Positions 44,801 to 57,299 of a stretch of 64,000 nucleotides of DNA are shown here, piece after piece. Origin of the DNA: Trema orientale (lineage: Eukaryota > Streptophyta > Magnoliopsida > Rosales > Cannabaceae); NCBI GenBank assembly GCA_002914845.1, contig JXTC01000008.1, positions 944,861-1,008,860 of the forward strand, given 5' to 3'. Both the position numbers and the translations under genes were made by a program. Each line of letters starts with the position of its first letter. Position 1 is the first letter of the stretch. The notes below the pieces were generated by a model. That model was not told where the DNA came from, searched no databases, and worked only from the letters and a program-made list of their open reading frames with translations.

Positions 44801-47800
44801 TTTTATAGTAAAAAGTAAGAGAGAGAAATAGCATTAATAATGCACGTCTTTTTATGCACCTCATTATAGCCGTTGGATCATTATTAGATGATGATCTAAC
44901 GGCTAAAAAAAAAAATATCTACACATAGGTAAAAAAAGAAAAAAAATACCTACTGGATTGGCAACCTATAAATATATATATATATGTATATGTATATGTA
45001 TATATACACACATCACATTACAACCACTTTAACTTATAACTAAAACAACACTTCTGCATTGCCAGTCATCAAACCATACCCCCCAAAAAAATCAAAAAAT
45101 TAAAAAAAAGATGCTTAATTGGACATCTACATCAGAGTTTTTGTTTTATTCCTCAAATTGTGAAGAAAAAAAAAATTCCTAGTTTGGAGCCAGACTTTGA
45201 AAGGATGTCAATAGGTACTGAGATAGCCAAAAATAGTGTCCCAGTCACATTTCACCACATCAAAATAAAGGATACTCCAGACATCCCCATGTTAGAGTAA
45301 TCACAAAACTCAACCATGTAAAAAATGTGATTTCCTTGGGGAGCTTGAAAACAATATGGAACCTTATGATCCTTGCCTAAAACTTTACATCCGATAAATC
45401 ACTCGCACATAAATTTTCAGGAGATTTTTTTAGAAGCCACTTATACAAATGGAAATCACATACCTTATGCTGAAGGGAGTGAAGAAATCTACACCATGAT
45501 ACATGTGATAGCTGTGACTCTACATACTGCTGCAATGTAGATACAAAATGATTGACCTGGTGCCTGGACATATGCCAGAGGAAAAAAATGATTAAATAAA
45601 AGTAGCTTATTATTAACCGAAAAAACACATATATAGAATTGTATTGTACATCTTTTATTTTAAATAATAATAATAATAAAAAAATGAGGCTTAACTAATA
45701 ACCTCCACTTATTAAAAATTGAAGGAAAATACCTACTACTACCCAATCCTCACCCCACCCCATTAGGGATCATAGATCTTTACGCCTACCCCCAATGTGA
45801 CTTGAACATGGGACCGAGATTTCAGATAGTGGGTACTCTTGCCACTTGAGCCAACCCACTTCGTCATTGTATTGTATATCTTTATTTTTCAAGAGAAATC
45901 AGCTTATACACTGAAGCACTGAACACTAAATTACAAAGTAAAACTTTGCATCTGTCGGAGAATTCAGAATGAATAAAATCAGAATATATACACAGAAAAG
46001 TCTGAGGAAAAAAATCCCTCAATTTAGGAAATCTAAAAATGTGTCAGTTTTGTCCACTCTTTCAACTTTAACCATTTGTAACTAACTTTTTCGTAACAAC
46101 ATGCCACCCAATCTGAAACTCCCACAAGTCAACCGAATTTTCATAGATGGTAAATGAGTCTCCCTTCCCTTTTAGTATTCTAACAGAAGGTTAAAGCAAG
46201 AAACAAAGTACTGTGTTTAGTACCAAAGCTCTGTCCACCAAGTAATCCACCTCTTAAAAGTACACTCCAGTTTTATTCACGTATCGATCCTCAATTTGGG
46301 CACCATGAAAAAACAATCAAAGGAAACATATTTGACTGTAGGGTTTTAAACGCAATTTTATGCACCAACAATCGGCAGATGATTTCAAATCTTCTGTAAA
46401 CTATGAACAATAATCCCTAGTAAGCTGATTCTTATAATGTAGATGCTAGCTGAGCAAAATAATGTAATAAAATAATATAGTCAAGAGGATAATAATACGC
46501 CGAACCTCATCTTCATCAATAAATTGAAATGGTCCACTTCCTCTTCACGTAGCTCAGCATGTTGGTTCAGACTGATCAACGGCCTCAACTCCTGTTTACC
46601 AATATTTTAGCAAACTCATTTCCTTTGCACAATAAAATAAAACAGTTATATTTCAGTGAACTTAGCAGGTCTGAACCAAACTCCAAGTGATCCAGTGATG
46701 ATAAAATTGGCCTTCATTTTTCTAGTTCAAACATCTAGAAAAATTGAACAACTATTTTATAATAGGAAAAAAAACACATTAAACAACTATTCCCAAATCC
46801 GAACTAAATCTATTGTCGTAGTCCATGCATTGTGCTTGTGATTAGATGGGTAGGCTCTAGTTTTAAACCAAGTTGTGAACGGCACTTTATCCATCCACTG
46901 GTTCTTCACCAAATAAAGCCAGGATACTTTTACCAACCCTCCCAGTAAGCACTAAAAAAACAACTAGGTTGAAATAACCCAAATATTGTAAGCCAGTCCT
47001 CCAAAGGTGTCCTCACATGTTCTTAGAATAATACTTTGAATAACATGAAAAAGAACCCAGAAAATGAAAGCCAAATGCATCATCACTTATCACTTTTCAA
47101 CAATCGGACAGTTGATGTTCTACCCGAGGAGAGCAAGAATTCTGGGGAGGGTTAGATGTCTAACCCTCCCCTTGGATGTGTATAAAGATATTGCTTTTTG
47201 ATAAATGAGTAGCCTATACAACTAAATAAGAAAATGCAGACCAGTACTACAGCATACCTTTAATGAGCACCATATATCAGTCAACGAGAAAGTCGCAATC
47301 TTCACTTTTATCAAAAAACTGAATATTTCAGAATATATTTTTAATGCATCAGAAGTCAAAATGATACTGACGGGCCAGTCCACTCGATAACCCAAACCTA
47401 AAAAATCAAAAGAATGGAGCCCTGCATTTTATAAAAGGATCATTATTAAAATAACATTAAAAATAGAGTCGATGGAAGTACCAATGTCGGATTTGAAAAA
47501 AAAGAATTTTAAAAAGGATGAAAAATATGGACCAGTCTGAACTGAAAAAATGAAAAGAGATGAAAGGATGTGCTGGCACAAAAGAGACAATGTACCAATA
47601 GCATATGCTGAAAGAGGCATTGTGTCATGTCCTTTCATGTACACATACAATCGGTCTTTATTATGATCACATTCACAAGAAGACCTCTGAATCGCCAACT
47701 CAAGGAATCCTTGAATTTCTGCAAGTCTGTGTTCTGCCTCTGTAATGAACCACTTCTGTTATTTCGAAGAAAAAGAAAAATGTATCAGATGGGAGTAGAA

Positions 47801-50800
47801 TAAATGATCACAGATGATTTCAATTCATTGACATGACTATTGAGGAAGAATACATGATGCCAAAGTGACATGATAAACAAATCTGCCCAGTCTGCTAACT
47901 CCATGAAGTGGTACCGTCGCAGTGCTAAGAGATGTTCTTTAAAATTGAATCCTTCTTCCAGCAACTTAATAGTTAACTTGCTGACATACTTATATCTATC
48001 CTTTGTTTAAGGATGTCTTTTAACAGCAACATCTTCTAGAAGACAAATCAAAAGCTTATACTAAGTAGATCAAATCAAATGCATATGAGAAAATAAGCAA
48101 CGGATTGTTTAAGGATGTCTTTTAACAGCAACATCTTCTAGAAAACAAATCAAAAGCTTATACTAAGTCTAAGTAGATCAAATCAAATGTATATGAGAAA
48201 ATAAGCGACGGACTATGATGAAGAAGGAGAAGAAGAATTTTAAAACCAAAAAAAAAATAAATAAATAAATAAAATAAAATTATTAATAATAATAATAACA
48301 AAAACAGAAAAAAAAAACAAATATAAACTAAAACCAAGAAAACAAAAATCAAAATCTGTCACTGAAACAAAAAATATTGTGTTTCCGAAAAGATTAATCA
48401 AAATAAGTGGTTGTCATGTTAATAAAAGATTCTCTGTGCTGAAAATGCTATCGTTTACCTCTTTCCCTTAATTTCTGATGTTAATAGAAATTAGAACTCG
48501 TGAAAAGATCGGTTTTGTACTTTGGTAAAATAGTAGCTTAAGATCACAAATGAAGTAAAAAGCTTCAAACACAATCCTTCAAAACTTATGGAATATGAAT
48601 AAAGTCAAACTTGATGGGCCACTAGGATAGTGCCTACAAATTCAAAGGGCCACAGGTATATAAAATAATTCTCTTAAAGTAATTATTTAATTCACATCCT
48701 ATCAACAGAAAGTATAATATATCAAAGGAAGAAATAATTAACGAATTCAGAAGAAAAGACAGCAAAGACTCCGCCAAACTTCCAATGAAAGAAACAAAGA
48801 TGCAACATCTCATATGAATTAAACTTATAGTCAGCCTAAACCAAGCATGGACATAAGAGAACCAAAAGAGCAAGGGAAAAAAACGGCCCAATATAATAGC
48901 AATGCTCTCACTTCTAGAATGAGCATAAAGATAAGGATACTGAAGCATAATTTCCTGCAGCAGACATTTGTCAATAATAAAGTCAAGTGGTATGTCAAAC
49001 TTGGCCAACGAACTCTCTATGTTGTCTCCAACACCATTAATGACAGTATTAGAGGATCTAGCAAGCAACTTTTCCCAACTACTTCCTCCAGAAATGAGTG
49101 AAGTAGCATCTTTTTGATTGTAGTCCCTCCCTTCTGAAAGTGAATTACCATCGATTATTTTGGGTTTAACGATCAAAACATCTTGATCACATTGTTTTTC
49201 ATCACGAAGATCACTCTTAGCACCAGTAGCTGAAGCACTGGACTCCATAAGACCTGCAGAAAAGCTTTCCAAACATCCCTTACAAGGATCTTCCACTGAA
49301 GAAAAGTCAAAGTAAGGTAAAGGTTTCCCAGTGTGTGTGCCATCTCTCTCTCCAGGATCAGTTTGCAGGTTTAGGAAAGTAGATTTCATCAACATTGGGT
49401 TTATGCTGAGAAAATTGTCATTGGAGTTAACCTTCCAGTTTTTCAATGTAAAGAAATCTGAACTGTGAATGTTGTAGTCTTGTTGATCCTTGCTAAACAA
49501 TACCTCAGGTAAAGTGTCATTGATGACAATCATTTTTCTACATTCAGAGATACTTTTTTTAAAGGCTTCCATTTTGCAAACGTCTGCATTGCACTCCAGT
49601 GGATTTGACCTTGAATTACCTCCAGAACTTCCTTCAACAATAACAGAATTTTTCAGAAGACCATTGACTAACCAATCATTTTCAGGTAGATATCCTAGAT
49701 ATTGATTGAAAGACATGTATGACCAGTTTGGCTCTTGTGATTCAACGGACATAGACATTTGATCCAAAAACTTCCCATGATGATGAGATTGCTCATAATC
49801 GTAAAGTACATCATCTGAATCACTTTCAATATATGATTCTTCACATTGATAAGGCTTTTCCACATAATTCTTGAAGGGAGGACTTACAGATAAGCTTAAA
49901 CTGGATAAATATTTCTGTTCAAGCCCAGCCATATGACTGGAAAGGTCACTCACCTGCTCAGACACAATTTTCTCTTCATCATATGAAGATGAAGAATCAG
50001 ATGATTTATATGTATTATCTACATAAGATGAATCATCCATTGTACTTGAGCCATCAGAATCCGTATCACTAGCCCTGAGATTCAGAGAAGTTGGAATATT
50101 ATAAGCAATGAAAACTATTCAAAGGAAAGTAATTAAAATAGAGAGTAGGGGTGTGGGGAGGAAGAAGAGGAGGAAAAGAGAGAGAGAGAGTAGTATTCAT
50201 GCAAATAAATATAATCAAGTGCAGGGATAAGAACATACAAACGAGGGGAGAGAGAGAAAGAGAGATTACACATTTAACTCCCTTGTATCATCTGCTGAAA
50301 GAAGCATCAAACAGTTATCCAACTTGAAGGAAACTGGGGCATGTGAATTCCTACCATCACTAAAGCCCTTGGGTAGTGTGTCATGTGAAACTACCTAAAA
50401 ATTGAAAATATCATGTAAGAATTAGAAAGGTACCAGGTAATGTGAAAGTAGCACTACAACCAACCAACGTGAAAGAAGCTCGACAAACAGAAAGTAATGT
50501 GTATGTATATTCATTATTTTTTTAAGAAAAGTAAAAAGCTTCCCTTCATTCCCAACAAACCACATTGGAATAATTTGAGGGAACAAAAATAAATATGACC
50601 AGAAGCATGGTTACGAGCTGGGACACCCTCACAGTCAAGATGGTGAAACATCATTCTTTAAAAAAGAAAATTAGTTGACCTTCGATTTTCTGATAAAATC
50701 AAAATGTTGACCTCATGCATAAAAAAGCATATCAGAAAGGGAAGACTCGTAATAAACCATGTGTTACAAAAGGAGTTGAGAAAGTAGTTTATACAGAAAA

Positions 50801-53649
50801 GTCAACTGAAGAATCATAGTTTAACCAGGTCATAGTATTAACTGGACCATTACATTTGTAAATACAGATGTGAAGACAAGAAGAAGATTACCAGGCAAAA
50901 GTAGATCTATAATTCGATATGAAAGCAATTAGAAACCTGTCAAATATCAATAACACTAGACAAAAGTAGTAACAAAAGTTTACATGGCAATAACCTGCTG
51001 ATATCTGAACTCTAATTTTGTCGGAAGACTTTCAAGTTTTTTGAGCATCCTCTTGTAGTAATTGCCCCTGGCAACTACTCTTGTCTCTATATTCTCTTTC
51101 GTAAAAGTTATTGGACATTCATTCGACGAATGGTTGCTTGAAAAGGCCTTCCAAGTAGGAAGAAGATCCTCGTAGGAATGGTCATTAGAGGCAACATATG
51201 TACATAATTCTAACAATTTCATTAGTACTTGCAGCTGCTGACCAGCTCTGATTAGTGGAACCAGGTGGTCCTTAAGAAAACAAGGAATAGTAACTCCATC
51301 TCGCACCTGTGGAAAATTCAACATGATATACTAAATGTAGAAAAAGTAAATAAATTACAATATAAAAGGTATCTGTTCCCAAAGTTCAAAACTGTAATCA
51401 GTCTTATTACCCTGAAACTTGCCAATGGGAAGCTAGGATACATGCCAGCTTTACTACGTCGTTGGGAAGGTAGGTTGTCAATATATTCTACTATAAACTC
51501 CTTATAAGGATCACTTATCTCAGCTTTGTAAATCCATGATCTGATAAACCCACAATATGGTTCAAATGAACGAAGAAAGAGAAATTTGAGTACAGCATGA
51601 TGAGGAGGATCGGCAACCTAAACAAAATATACTGCTTAGAAATAACATTAGCAGAAAGTCAAACGAGTATATCAGAAGTGAAAACCACTCAGATGGACAT
51701 TCTGAGCAATATTACAAAAATAGCATCAGAAAAAAACGCAAGCTGACCTGCAACTGTGCATGCAAATATGTAAGAAGATCCCCTCCTCTGAAGAAACTAC
51801 AAAATTCAAGCATTGCTTTAGCAATTAAATCTTCAAAAGGAGATTCAGAGAAGCAAAAAGCTATAGGACACAGGTTGCATATATTCCCGAGAGCTTCAAT
51901 CCGAGTCCTCAGTTCCTTTGTGTGCAAATACAGCTCCAACAGTGTAATTTTAGAATAAACCACCGTGGTGAGACATCCTAAAGCAGAAGATGCTTCAAAC
52001 GGCATTTCAGAACTTTCTGGTGAATCCCTCAAACGTACAGATGCATATAACGTATCTAGCGCATGCACGTAACCCTCTATGATCTTTCCAACAGCAACAG
52101 AGAATGCATGATTAACAAGACTGTATGGAGGGCACTCTTCCTGTTGCACCTTACCACTATTAGGATCTTGAATATTTGCTAGTTCTGGATTTTCATGTTG
52201 TCCCATGCCCGAAAAATTTTCATTGAAATTTGAATTCGTAAAATAGTCTACAAATTTACGGAGAAGAAAAACTAAAAAACCCGAGCATCCTATGGATTTC
52301 AGTATCTTGCCCTGAGAATGAGTGCTTGAAGACCGATTCCACAAACTCGGTATCTGATGGAAGGTCCTGTCAGCTGGATCAGAACAAAAGGCAGTAGAAA
52401 GCTTTTCAATACTAACAAGGGCTGATTGAACACCTTGAAGTGCATTCATTGCTAACCTCACCATACTTGCTTCCTGTGGCAAAAGTTGGCATTGATTAGT
52501 TTAAAGAAAAGGTAGGATTGGCCCTATTACCACAGACTTGGATGACAATATAATGTGTCACGATAATTTCCGGTTTTTCTCAAGTTACCAAATGCAACCA
52601 AGCAAAATTTTAGTATCACCAATCAAATGAAACCAGAGATACACCCTCATATTCTTAGGTACGAAGTACACATCTTTATATGTATTCCATTGACATAATT
52701 TCTCAAAGTGGAAACACTAAACTTATAGTTAATGACAACGGGAGAGAAAATGCATCCACCTAAATGAGAAGAGGAGATCAATTCCTTCGATTGCTATGAT
52801 GTTTGGGTTATTTGCATGATAAAGGAGTAAAGGACAGAAGGATTTTCAAGATGTGAAGAAGAATTTTTTTTCTTTCTCTCCTTTGAGAAAGAATCACACA
52901 CTGGTTTCTTTGTGGGTTTCTCTTCTTTGAAGGAGTTTAAATTATTTCCTTCCTCTAGGAAAATTGCCGAATTGGAGAGATTTCTGCCGGGCATTTGCTT
53001 TCTCATATCCTATCCTATTTACTTTGTCGTTATAACTTATAGCAATTCTTTACCGCTAAATTCGACTTTTTTGTTCCACTTTCTCTATGATTATTGAACT
53101 CTTTTCCTCTTATACATTCTTCCTTTCACCACTTCATAAAACTATCATAAACTAAAATTTTGCTAACATAAAATTATACAAAATCAACCACTTTACTGTA
53201 ACCATTACACCAATTACAGCCTTATATATTCAATTTCCGTTTCCATCACAATCACATTTCAACTTTAAAAAGAACGAAAAAAAAATCACTTGTTATAAGA
53301 CACTAAAGACATAAAGAACCAAAGGAATGTCCATCTCTTTAATTTCCCCCAAATACATAAATTAATGCTCAGTAATGGCATTACATTGAAAAATACAGCA
53401 GCTAGTATAGTACTAGTAGTAGTAGTAGCAATACTAACAAAAGCTCTAAAATTTGAGAGAAAAAAGTATGGCACTTACAGAGACGGAAGGGGAAGCATGG
53501 CGGGTACGATCAGGCGGGGAAGATGAGTTCGAGATGCGAGGTCCGCTTTCGGAAGGAATGGAGTCCCAAGAGGTAGGCGGAAGCCATGGATCTTCCAACT
53601 TGAGATTCTCAAACAGAGATGAGGTGAAATTGGACGAGTCCACCGCCAT
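41869..53649 (-). CDS. GCP6: Gamma-tubulin complex component 6, 14 exons, complete
   Basis: Exons in coding order are 53649-53479, 52473-51748, 51617-51411, 51306-50995, 50394-50270, 50074-48941, 47995-47854, 47755-47596, 47421-47258, 46591-46506, 45563-45464, 43817-43756, 42824-42665 and 42042-41869. They sum to 3723 nt, 1240 aa; plant GCP6 is about 1200 aa. Seen: N-terminus LKLEDPWLPPTSWDSIP; GCP N-terminal domain at about 58-510 (ADRTFHQIPSLW, ELYLHTKELRTRIEAL); a long Ser/Asp-rich insert at 514-892, nearly all one exon; and a GCP C-terminal domain from about 890 (KLTIKLLEEGF, LLALRRYHFMELADWADLF, SFDFLGLGYRVDWP, RHQVNHFVSTLQQYV, ALDFRSCL, SPKHGEYGLSRFW). Known: GCP4/5/6 build the gamma-tubulin ring complex that nucleates microtubules. 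The long insert separates GCP6 from GCP4/5. Introns carry several mobile-element remnants. Confidence 0.94.
43235..43502. mobile_element. hAT-like remnant in GCP6 intron 12
   Basis: It starts TAGAGGTGTAAATTCGGCCC and continues with GGCCCGG/CCGGGCC words on both sides of an AT-rich centre. The right edge AACAACCTCTA is only a weak inverted match to the left. No 8-bp target duplication is visible. It is related in style to the elements at 10161 and 10704 and is non-coding. Confidence 0.5.
44289..44665 (-). mobile_element. 3' fragment of a LINE (non-LTR retrotransposon) in GCP6 intron 11
   Basis: Read on the minus strand, an open frame from about 44660 to 44368 gives WIWPLHCHHIF, RKQQLWNMTTLATCWALWLE, RNNKIFQG and ending VRDWCLGI. 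This is the zinc-knuckle C-terminal region that follows reverse transcriptase in plant LINEs (pattern W.LWLERN..IF). A poly-A tract (T9 on the plus strand at about 44290) ends it at the expected 3' side. The 5' part, with the polymerase and endonuclease, is absent, so it is a dead, truncated insertion. Confidence 0.75.
44716..44967. mobile_element. MITE, AGGTATTTTT family, best copy, in GCP6 intron 11
   Basis: Ends GGCACCAATCCAGTAGGTAT and, inverted, GGTTGCCAATCCAGTAGGTA give TIRs of about 27 bp. Inside are AGCCGTTGGATCATTATTAG and its near-palindromic partner GATGATCTAACGGCT, and TGGCCAATGAAAATTTATTG. It is 252 bp and non-coding. The same block order, reversed, is at 9903 on, and a truncated one at 21770. 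The target duplication is unclear. Confidence 0.75.
45685..45863 (-). mobile_element. Probable tRNA-derived SINE in GCP6 intron 11
   Basis: Read on the minus strand it begins GTGGGTTGGCTCAAGTGG, which resembles a pol III A box. About 50 bases on is GTTCAAGTC, which resembles a B box. A region of TGGGGTGGGGTGAGG follows, then an AT-rich end TATTAGTTAAGCCTCA next to a (TTA)n tract. This layout fits plant SINEs. Assignment to a named family was not possible. Confidence 0.6.
48004..48213. repeat. 102-bp tandem duplication in GCP6 intron 6
   Basis: TGTTTAAGGATGTCTTTTAA...ATAAGCAACGGAT (48004-48105) is followed by a second copy (48106-48213) with a 6-base insertion (CTAAGT doubled) and a few changes. 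It starts 4 bases beyond the acceptor of exon 7, so it covers the branch-point zone of that intron. Confidence 0.85.
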
Positions 53650-54679
53650 TATCCTTTTTCGATTCAGATCATCGAAACGCCATTGGAGATCTCTAGGGTT
53701 TTCGTGTTCTTCTTCTTTTTGGTGCGAGTATGAGGCATTTGAACATGAGCGAAGCTCAGTAAGAAGGAAGTTTGGTAAATCTTTTGGTCTTGATATCAGT
53801 CACCCCGCCCAAACAAAGGCAAATTTTACTTTTTTTTTAAAAGGGCTGCAATTTTTTCTTTTTCTTTTTTTTTTTTTTCTTTGTTTGGTTTGACGATGCA
53901 ATTATGTTAAAAACGACCGAGAACACAATTGTTCCAAAAAAAAAAAAAAAAGGTAACTATATTTTATACCTAAAACTTAGATTAATGATAAGGTATTATT
54001 TTTAGCCACAATATGCTGTGGTCTCATTTTTTTTTTTTAAATTTATTAAAAATTGAAATAAATGATATCTCAATGTGGCATAAGTTTTCAGTGTACTGTA
54101 TGGTCATGTTTAGCACACAGTATCAGGCTTAGATTATGTGTATAGGATTGAATTGGAGTGCACTGGATTAGACTATATCAAATCTAATGATGTGTTTGGT
54201 AAACTACCGAATCTAACAACTGGAAAAATAATCTAATGTTTGGTACAAAATCGAATTGGACTATTTAAAAAAAAAAAAAAACCAGCTTAGATATAAGTTA
54301 AAAATATTTTTAAAGATTTGTTCTTCTTCACGTAATCAACGATTTGCCGGAATTTTCCACTACGCTTTTTGTTCACTGCAAGTCGGGAGATAGTGCTATT
54401 TTAGCAACAATAGTCCTTTTCGTGTAAGAATACGACCACTAACACTAACTGTTTTCCAAAATATAATTTATACAACAAAAAAAGGATAAAATATATATTT
54501 TACCCTAGATAATTAAAAAATCCGCAAATAAACACATAAAGTTTCCATATGCAAACGAATCAAGAAAATGCACAATCGAATTGGCTTTATTGGGATCATT
54601 TGGGATAAATTTCTTTTTACGCAAAGCAATTCAATATCAGGACAAATATTTTTGATATATTTTGTAGCTGATTAAGGCT
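53650..54679. other. GCP6 upstream region and spacer
   Basis: This is the 5' leader and promoter side of GCP6, pyrimidine-rich in places (T runs at 53829-53880). No clear TATA box is chosen. About 54120-54320 has repeated ATTGGA/TCTAAT phrases and GTGTTTGGTAAAC, in the style of decayed MITEs, but no ends are defined. Confidence 0.4.
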
Positions 54680-55205
54680 ATTATTTAGTTGGCTAACATC
54701 TTTAGAGCTGACCGTGCAACTGGAAAAACAGCTGAAATTCCAACTGACATGGCTGAAGTTGTTGATCTTGAAGAGGACAATGTTAACAATGGGGTGGAAT
54801 AAAAATCATCCTATTCTCTAATGTCTCTACATCAAACTAGTACTAGTAGTCACTCTGAAGCTTCCAAAAAGAAGCGAGCAAGACCAACTTCAGATATTGC
54901 TACAGGGTTAGAAAAACTAGCAAAATCTTTTGATAAAATGATGGAAATTTCATCTAAGGATTTGTACTTATTAATTGACATATTCATCTAAGGATTTGTA
55001 CTTATTAATTGACATACTCAAAAAGAAAGATAATAGTATAATGTTTAACTTTGCATGGAAAGAGATCATTAAGTTGAACCTCCTTATTGTTAATCAAATT
55101 AAGGCCCTGAAATTATTTGCTGAACAACCATGGAATATAAGTACTTTGAAGAACATAGATGAGACCATGAGGATGGAGTTTGTCATGACCCTTATTAAAC
55201 GATGA
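54680..55205 (+). pseudogene. Decayed Myb/SANT-like ORF of PIF/Harbinger type
   Basis: Frames on the plus strand read RADRATGKTAEIPTDMAEVV and DLEEDNVNNGVE (about 54700-54800), then SSHSEASKKKRARPTSDIAT, GLEKLAKSFDKMMEISSKDL and a C-terminal run to 55205. This matches the layout of plant Myb/SANT-like proteins that are also ORF1 of PIF/Harbinger transposons: an ATGKTAE linker, an acidic stretch, a KKKRAR basic stretch and a helical C-terminus. The DNA-binding N-terminus is missing, a stop follows the acidic stretch, and a 34-bp tandem duplication (54950-55017) shifts the frame. It is not functional. Host-derived or transposon-derived origin cannot be separated here. Confidence 0.6.
54950..55017. 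repeat. 34-bp tandem duplication inside the pseudogene
   Basis: TCATCTAAGGATTTGTACTT...GACATAT occurs twice in a row (54950-54983 and 54984-55017), differing at one position. Since 34 is not a multiple of 3, it shifts the reading frame. Confidence 0.9.
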
Positions 55206-57299
55206 TCATAGTTAGAAAGCCATAGATGACTTATGTGTTTATTGTAGAATGTCTATGTTTAAGGTATATTATATTTTGTGTCATGATTGAAGAATATGTA
55301 GTAGTTATAATTATGAATTGTAATAGACAACTTGAAAAACTTATTTGTTGGTTAGATATTATCTAACTCATAATAGGCATCTATTTGTATCAGTTGGCAA
55401 CTCTTTTAAAATATATATTTTGAAATATTATTAAACTAATATAAACGTGATGGTCTGAATGATTTTACATTCATCGATGTTTGGCTATTATATGTTAAAT
55501 TTAAATTTAATCGTATTAGTTTAGTTGTTTATCTCTTACTAAACAATAAGTGCTTTAACGGGTATTTGAAGGGGTAAAAAAGAAAAGGGAGGATTTTATT
55601 GTTTGATGTCATATGTAGACATCTATGTCTTACTAAAAAGGTTATTTTTGTAAGGAAAAAAAAAATTGAATGAGGCCCACTCAACAGAGGACACAGGCAA
55701 CATGCCGTTATATCGGTAGACTTAGGGATCATTTCGTCCAGATGGAGGCGAGACCTAAGGGAGCGTGAAGACATCACCGATTCTCTTTTTTTCATTCAAA
55801 AAAAAAATATTAAATGAGAGGTAAAGAAACTAAACTGCATCTTTTTTGTTTTGTTTTTTTTTTTTTTTTAGAGTAAGGCTTAACTAATAAATACTACTTA
55901 GTACAAAAAAAAAAATGAAAATAACTCATATACTCTGAAAATCGAATACCGACCTAATACTCAATCTCTAACTCACCCTACCCACTGATCTGGCCCAGTG
56001 GGCACACTAAATTACATATCTTGTTAGTATAGAAAATGATGAAGTCTCATTTTATTTAAGTCAAATAGTAAAGATAAGTTTCTTAACTGTATTTTTAGGA
56101 ATTACAAAAATATATTGATAATGTTTGAAATTTCACTTTTATCTCATTTTTTTAATATCAGTTGATGAGGCACGTAAGTGGTATTAAAAAATAGTAAAAG
56201 AATAGAGAAATATGTACAATACCTAGCATTATTTTAAAAGTATTCAGTCAAACTACCGTATATTTAAAATATCTTTCCCTATGGTATTTTACCATTAACC
56301 AAAGTTTTAAAAATTTTAAACGATAAAAATACTCTCTCTAAAGTGTAATCAATGTCCAAAAAGAACTCTCGAACCATTGTTCTAATCGTTTTCCTGTTAT
56401 CAAACTCCATTATTGTCCTTTAAGTTGCTTTATCATGACAAAAGCTGAAATAAAAATGGAAAGGAAAAAAAAAATAAGAAGGAAGGAAAAATTAGAAAGG
56501 AGAGAAAATATATAGGATGAAAATGAAAATGTCTTTCTTTCATTATTGTAGGTGAAAAAAAACTAATTTATTTTAAAATATAACTATTTTACCTCTTTAT
56601 TAAAATTTTAAAATTAACGTCAAAATTTCCTTTAAAAAAAATTAGTGTACAAGATTTATTTGATAAATTTATTTTAAAATATTAGTAAAAAAAATTCTTT
56701 ATTTTTTTCTCTCTATTTTTTAGAAAAAAATATTAGCGCATACCCCACCATTTTCCCCTTCTTTTCCCTTTTCTTTCCTACCAAATAACCTAAGTTTTTA
56801 GTCTCCCTCCACTTTTTCCTCAAAATTTTTTCTTCCTTTCTATTTTCCTTCTTACCAAACATAGCAGAGTTTTGGCAAATTCAAGAGAGACTTTCGCAAT
56901 TCCTAAGATTAAGAATGGAAAGGCAAGATAGTCATTTCGTTTAAACCTATATGGATTTTTGTAATTTTCCCTAATATCAATAACAACTAAAACTAACATA
57001 ATATGTCAATATCTTTCGATAAGATTTATGTATATCTTTCGATAAGATTTATGTATAGACTATGAAAAGCACTACTAGATGCACTCTCTTTATACTATAT
57101 TATCTCTTTCATATTGTTGTCTATGTGTCAAGTAATAAAGCACGAAGAAAACGGTAAGAAGTATAGAATGGTGAAGAATATAGTGCAACTGACACTTTTC
57201 ATATTCTTTAGGACCACTCCACATATAATAATGTTAATTACAAAGTTAGGTCATTGTGGTAGTTTTTGTGTCGCTTAAGGAACAATTTTTTTTTTTTCT
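55206..57299. other. AT-rich intergenic spacer
   Basis: No gene is seen. A possible second SINE-like fragment is at 55871-56008. Poly-A and poly-T runs and short duplicated phrases are present, such as ATCTTTCGATAAGATTTATG, doubled at about 57011-57055. Confidence 0.5.
55871..56008 (-). mobile_element. Possible SINE fragment related to the one at 45685
   Basis: It shares the end phrase AAGGCTTAACTAATA with the element at 45685 and has the same order of parts: an AT-rich tail, a CTCACCCTACCC region, then CAGTGGGCAC. On the minus strand GGTATTCGATTTTC sits where a B box would be. It is more eroded, and the A box is not clear. Confidence 0.4.

Noticed and set aside
47430..47595. Read-through of GCP6 exon 8, and a later acceptor near 47408 for exon 9
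   Set aside because: The acceptor ending at 47422 keeps phase and restores SFDFLGLGYRVDWP, which the family has. The other choice would drop eight conserved residues.
48634..48940. Read-through of GCP6 exon 6 as coding to 48634
   Set aside because: The donor at 48940 joins to 47995 and restores the conserved LQYKYVSKLTIKLLEE run; the read-through residues are hydrophobic and intron-like.
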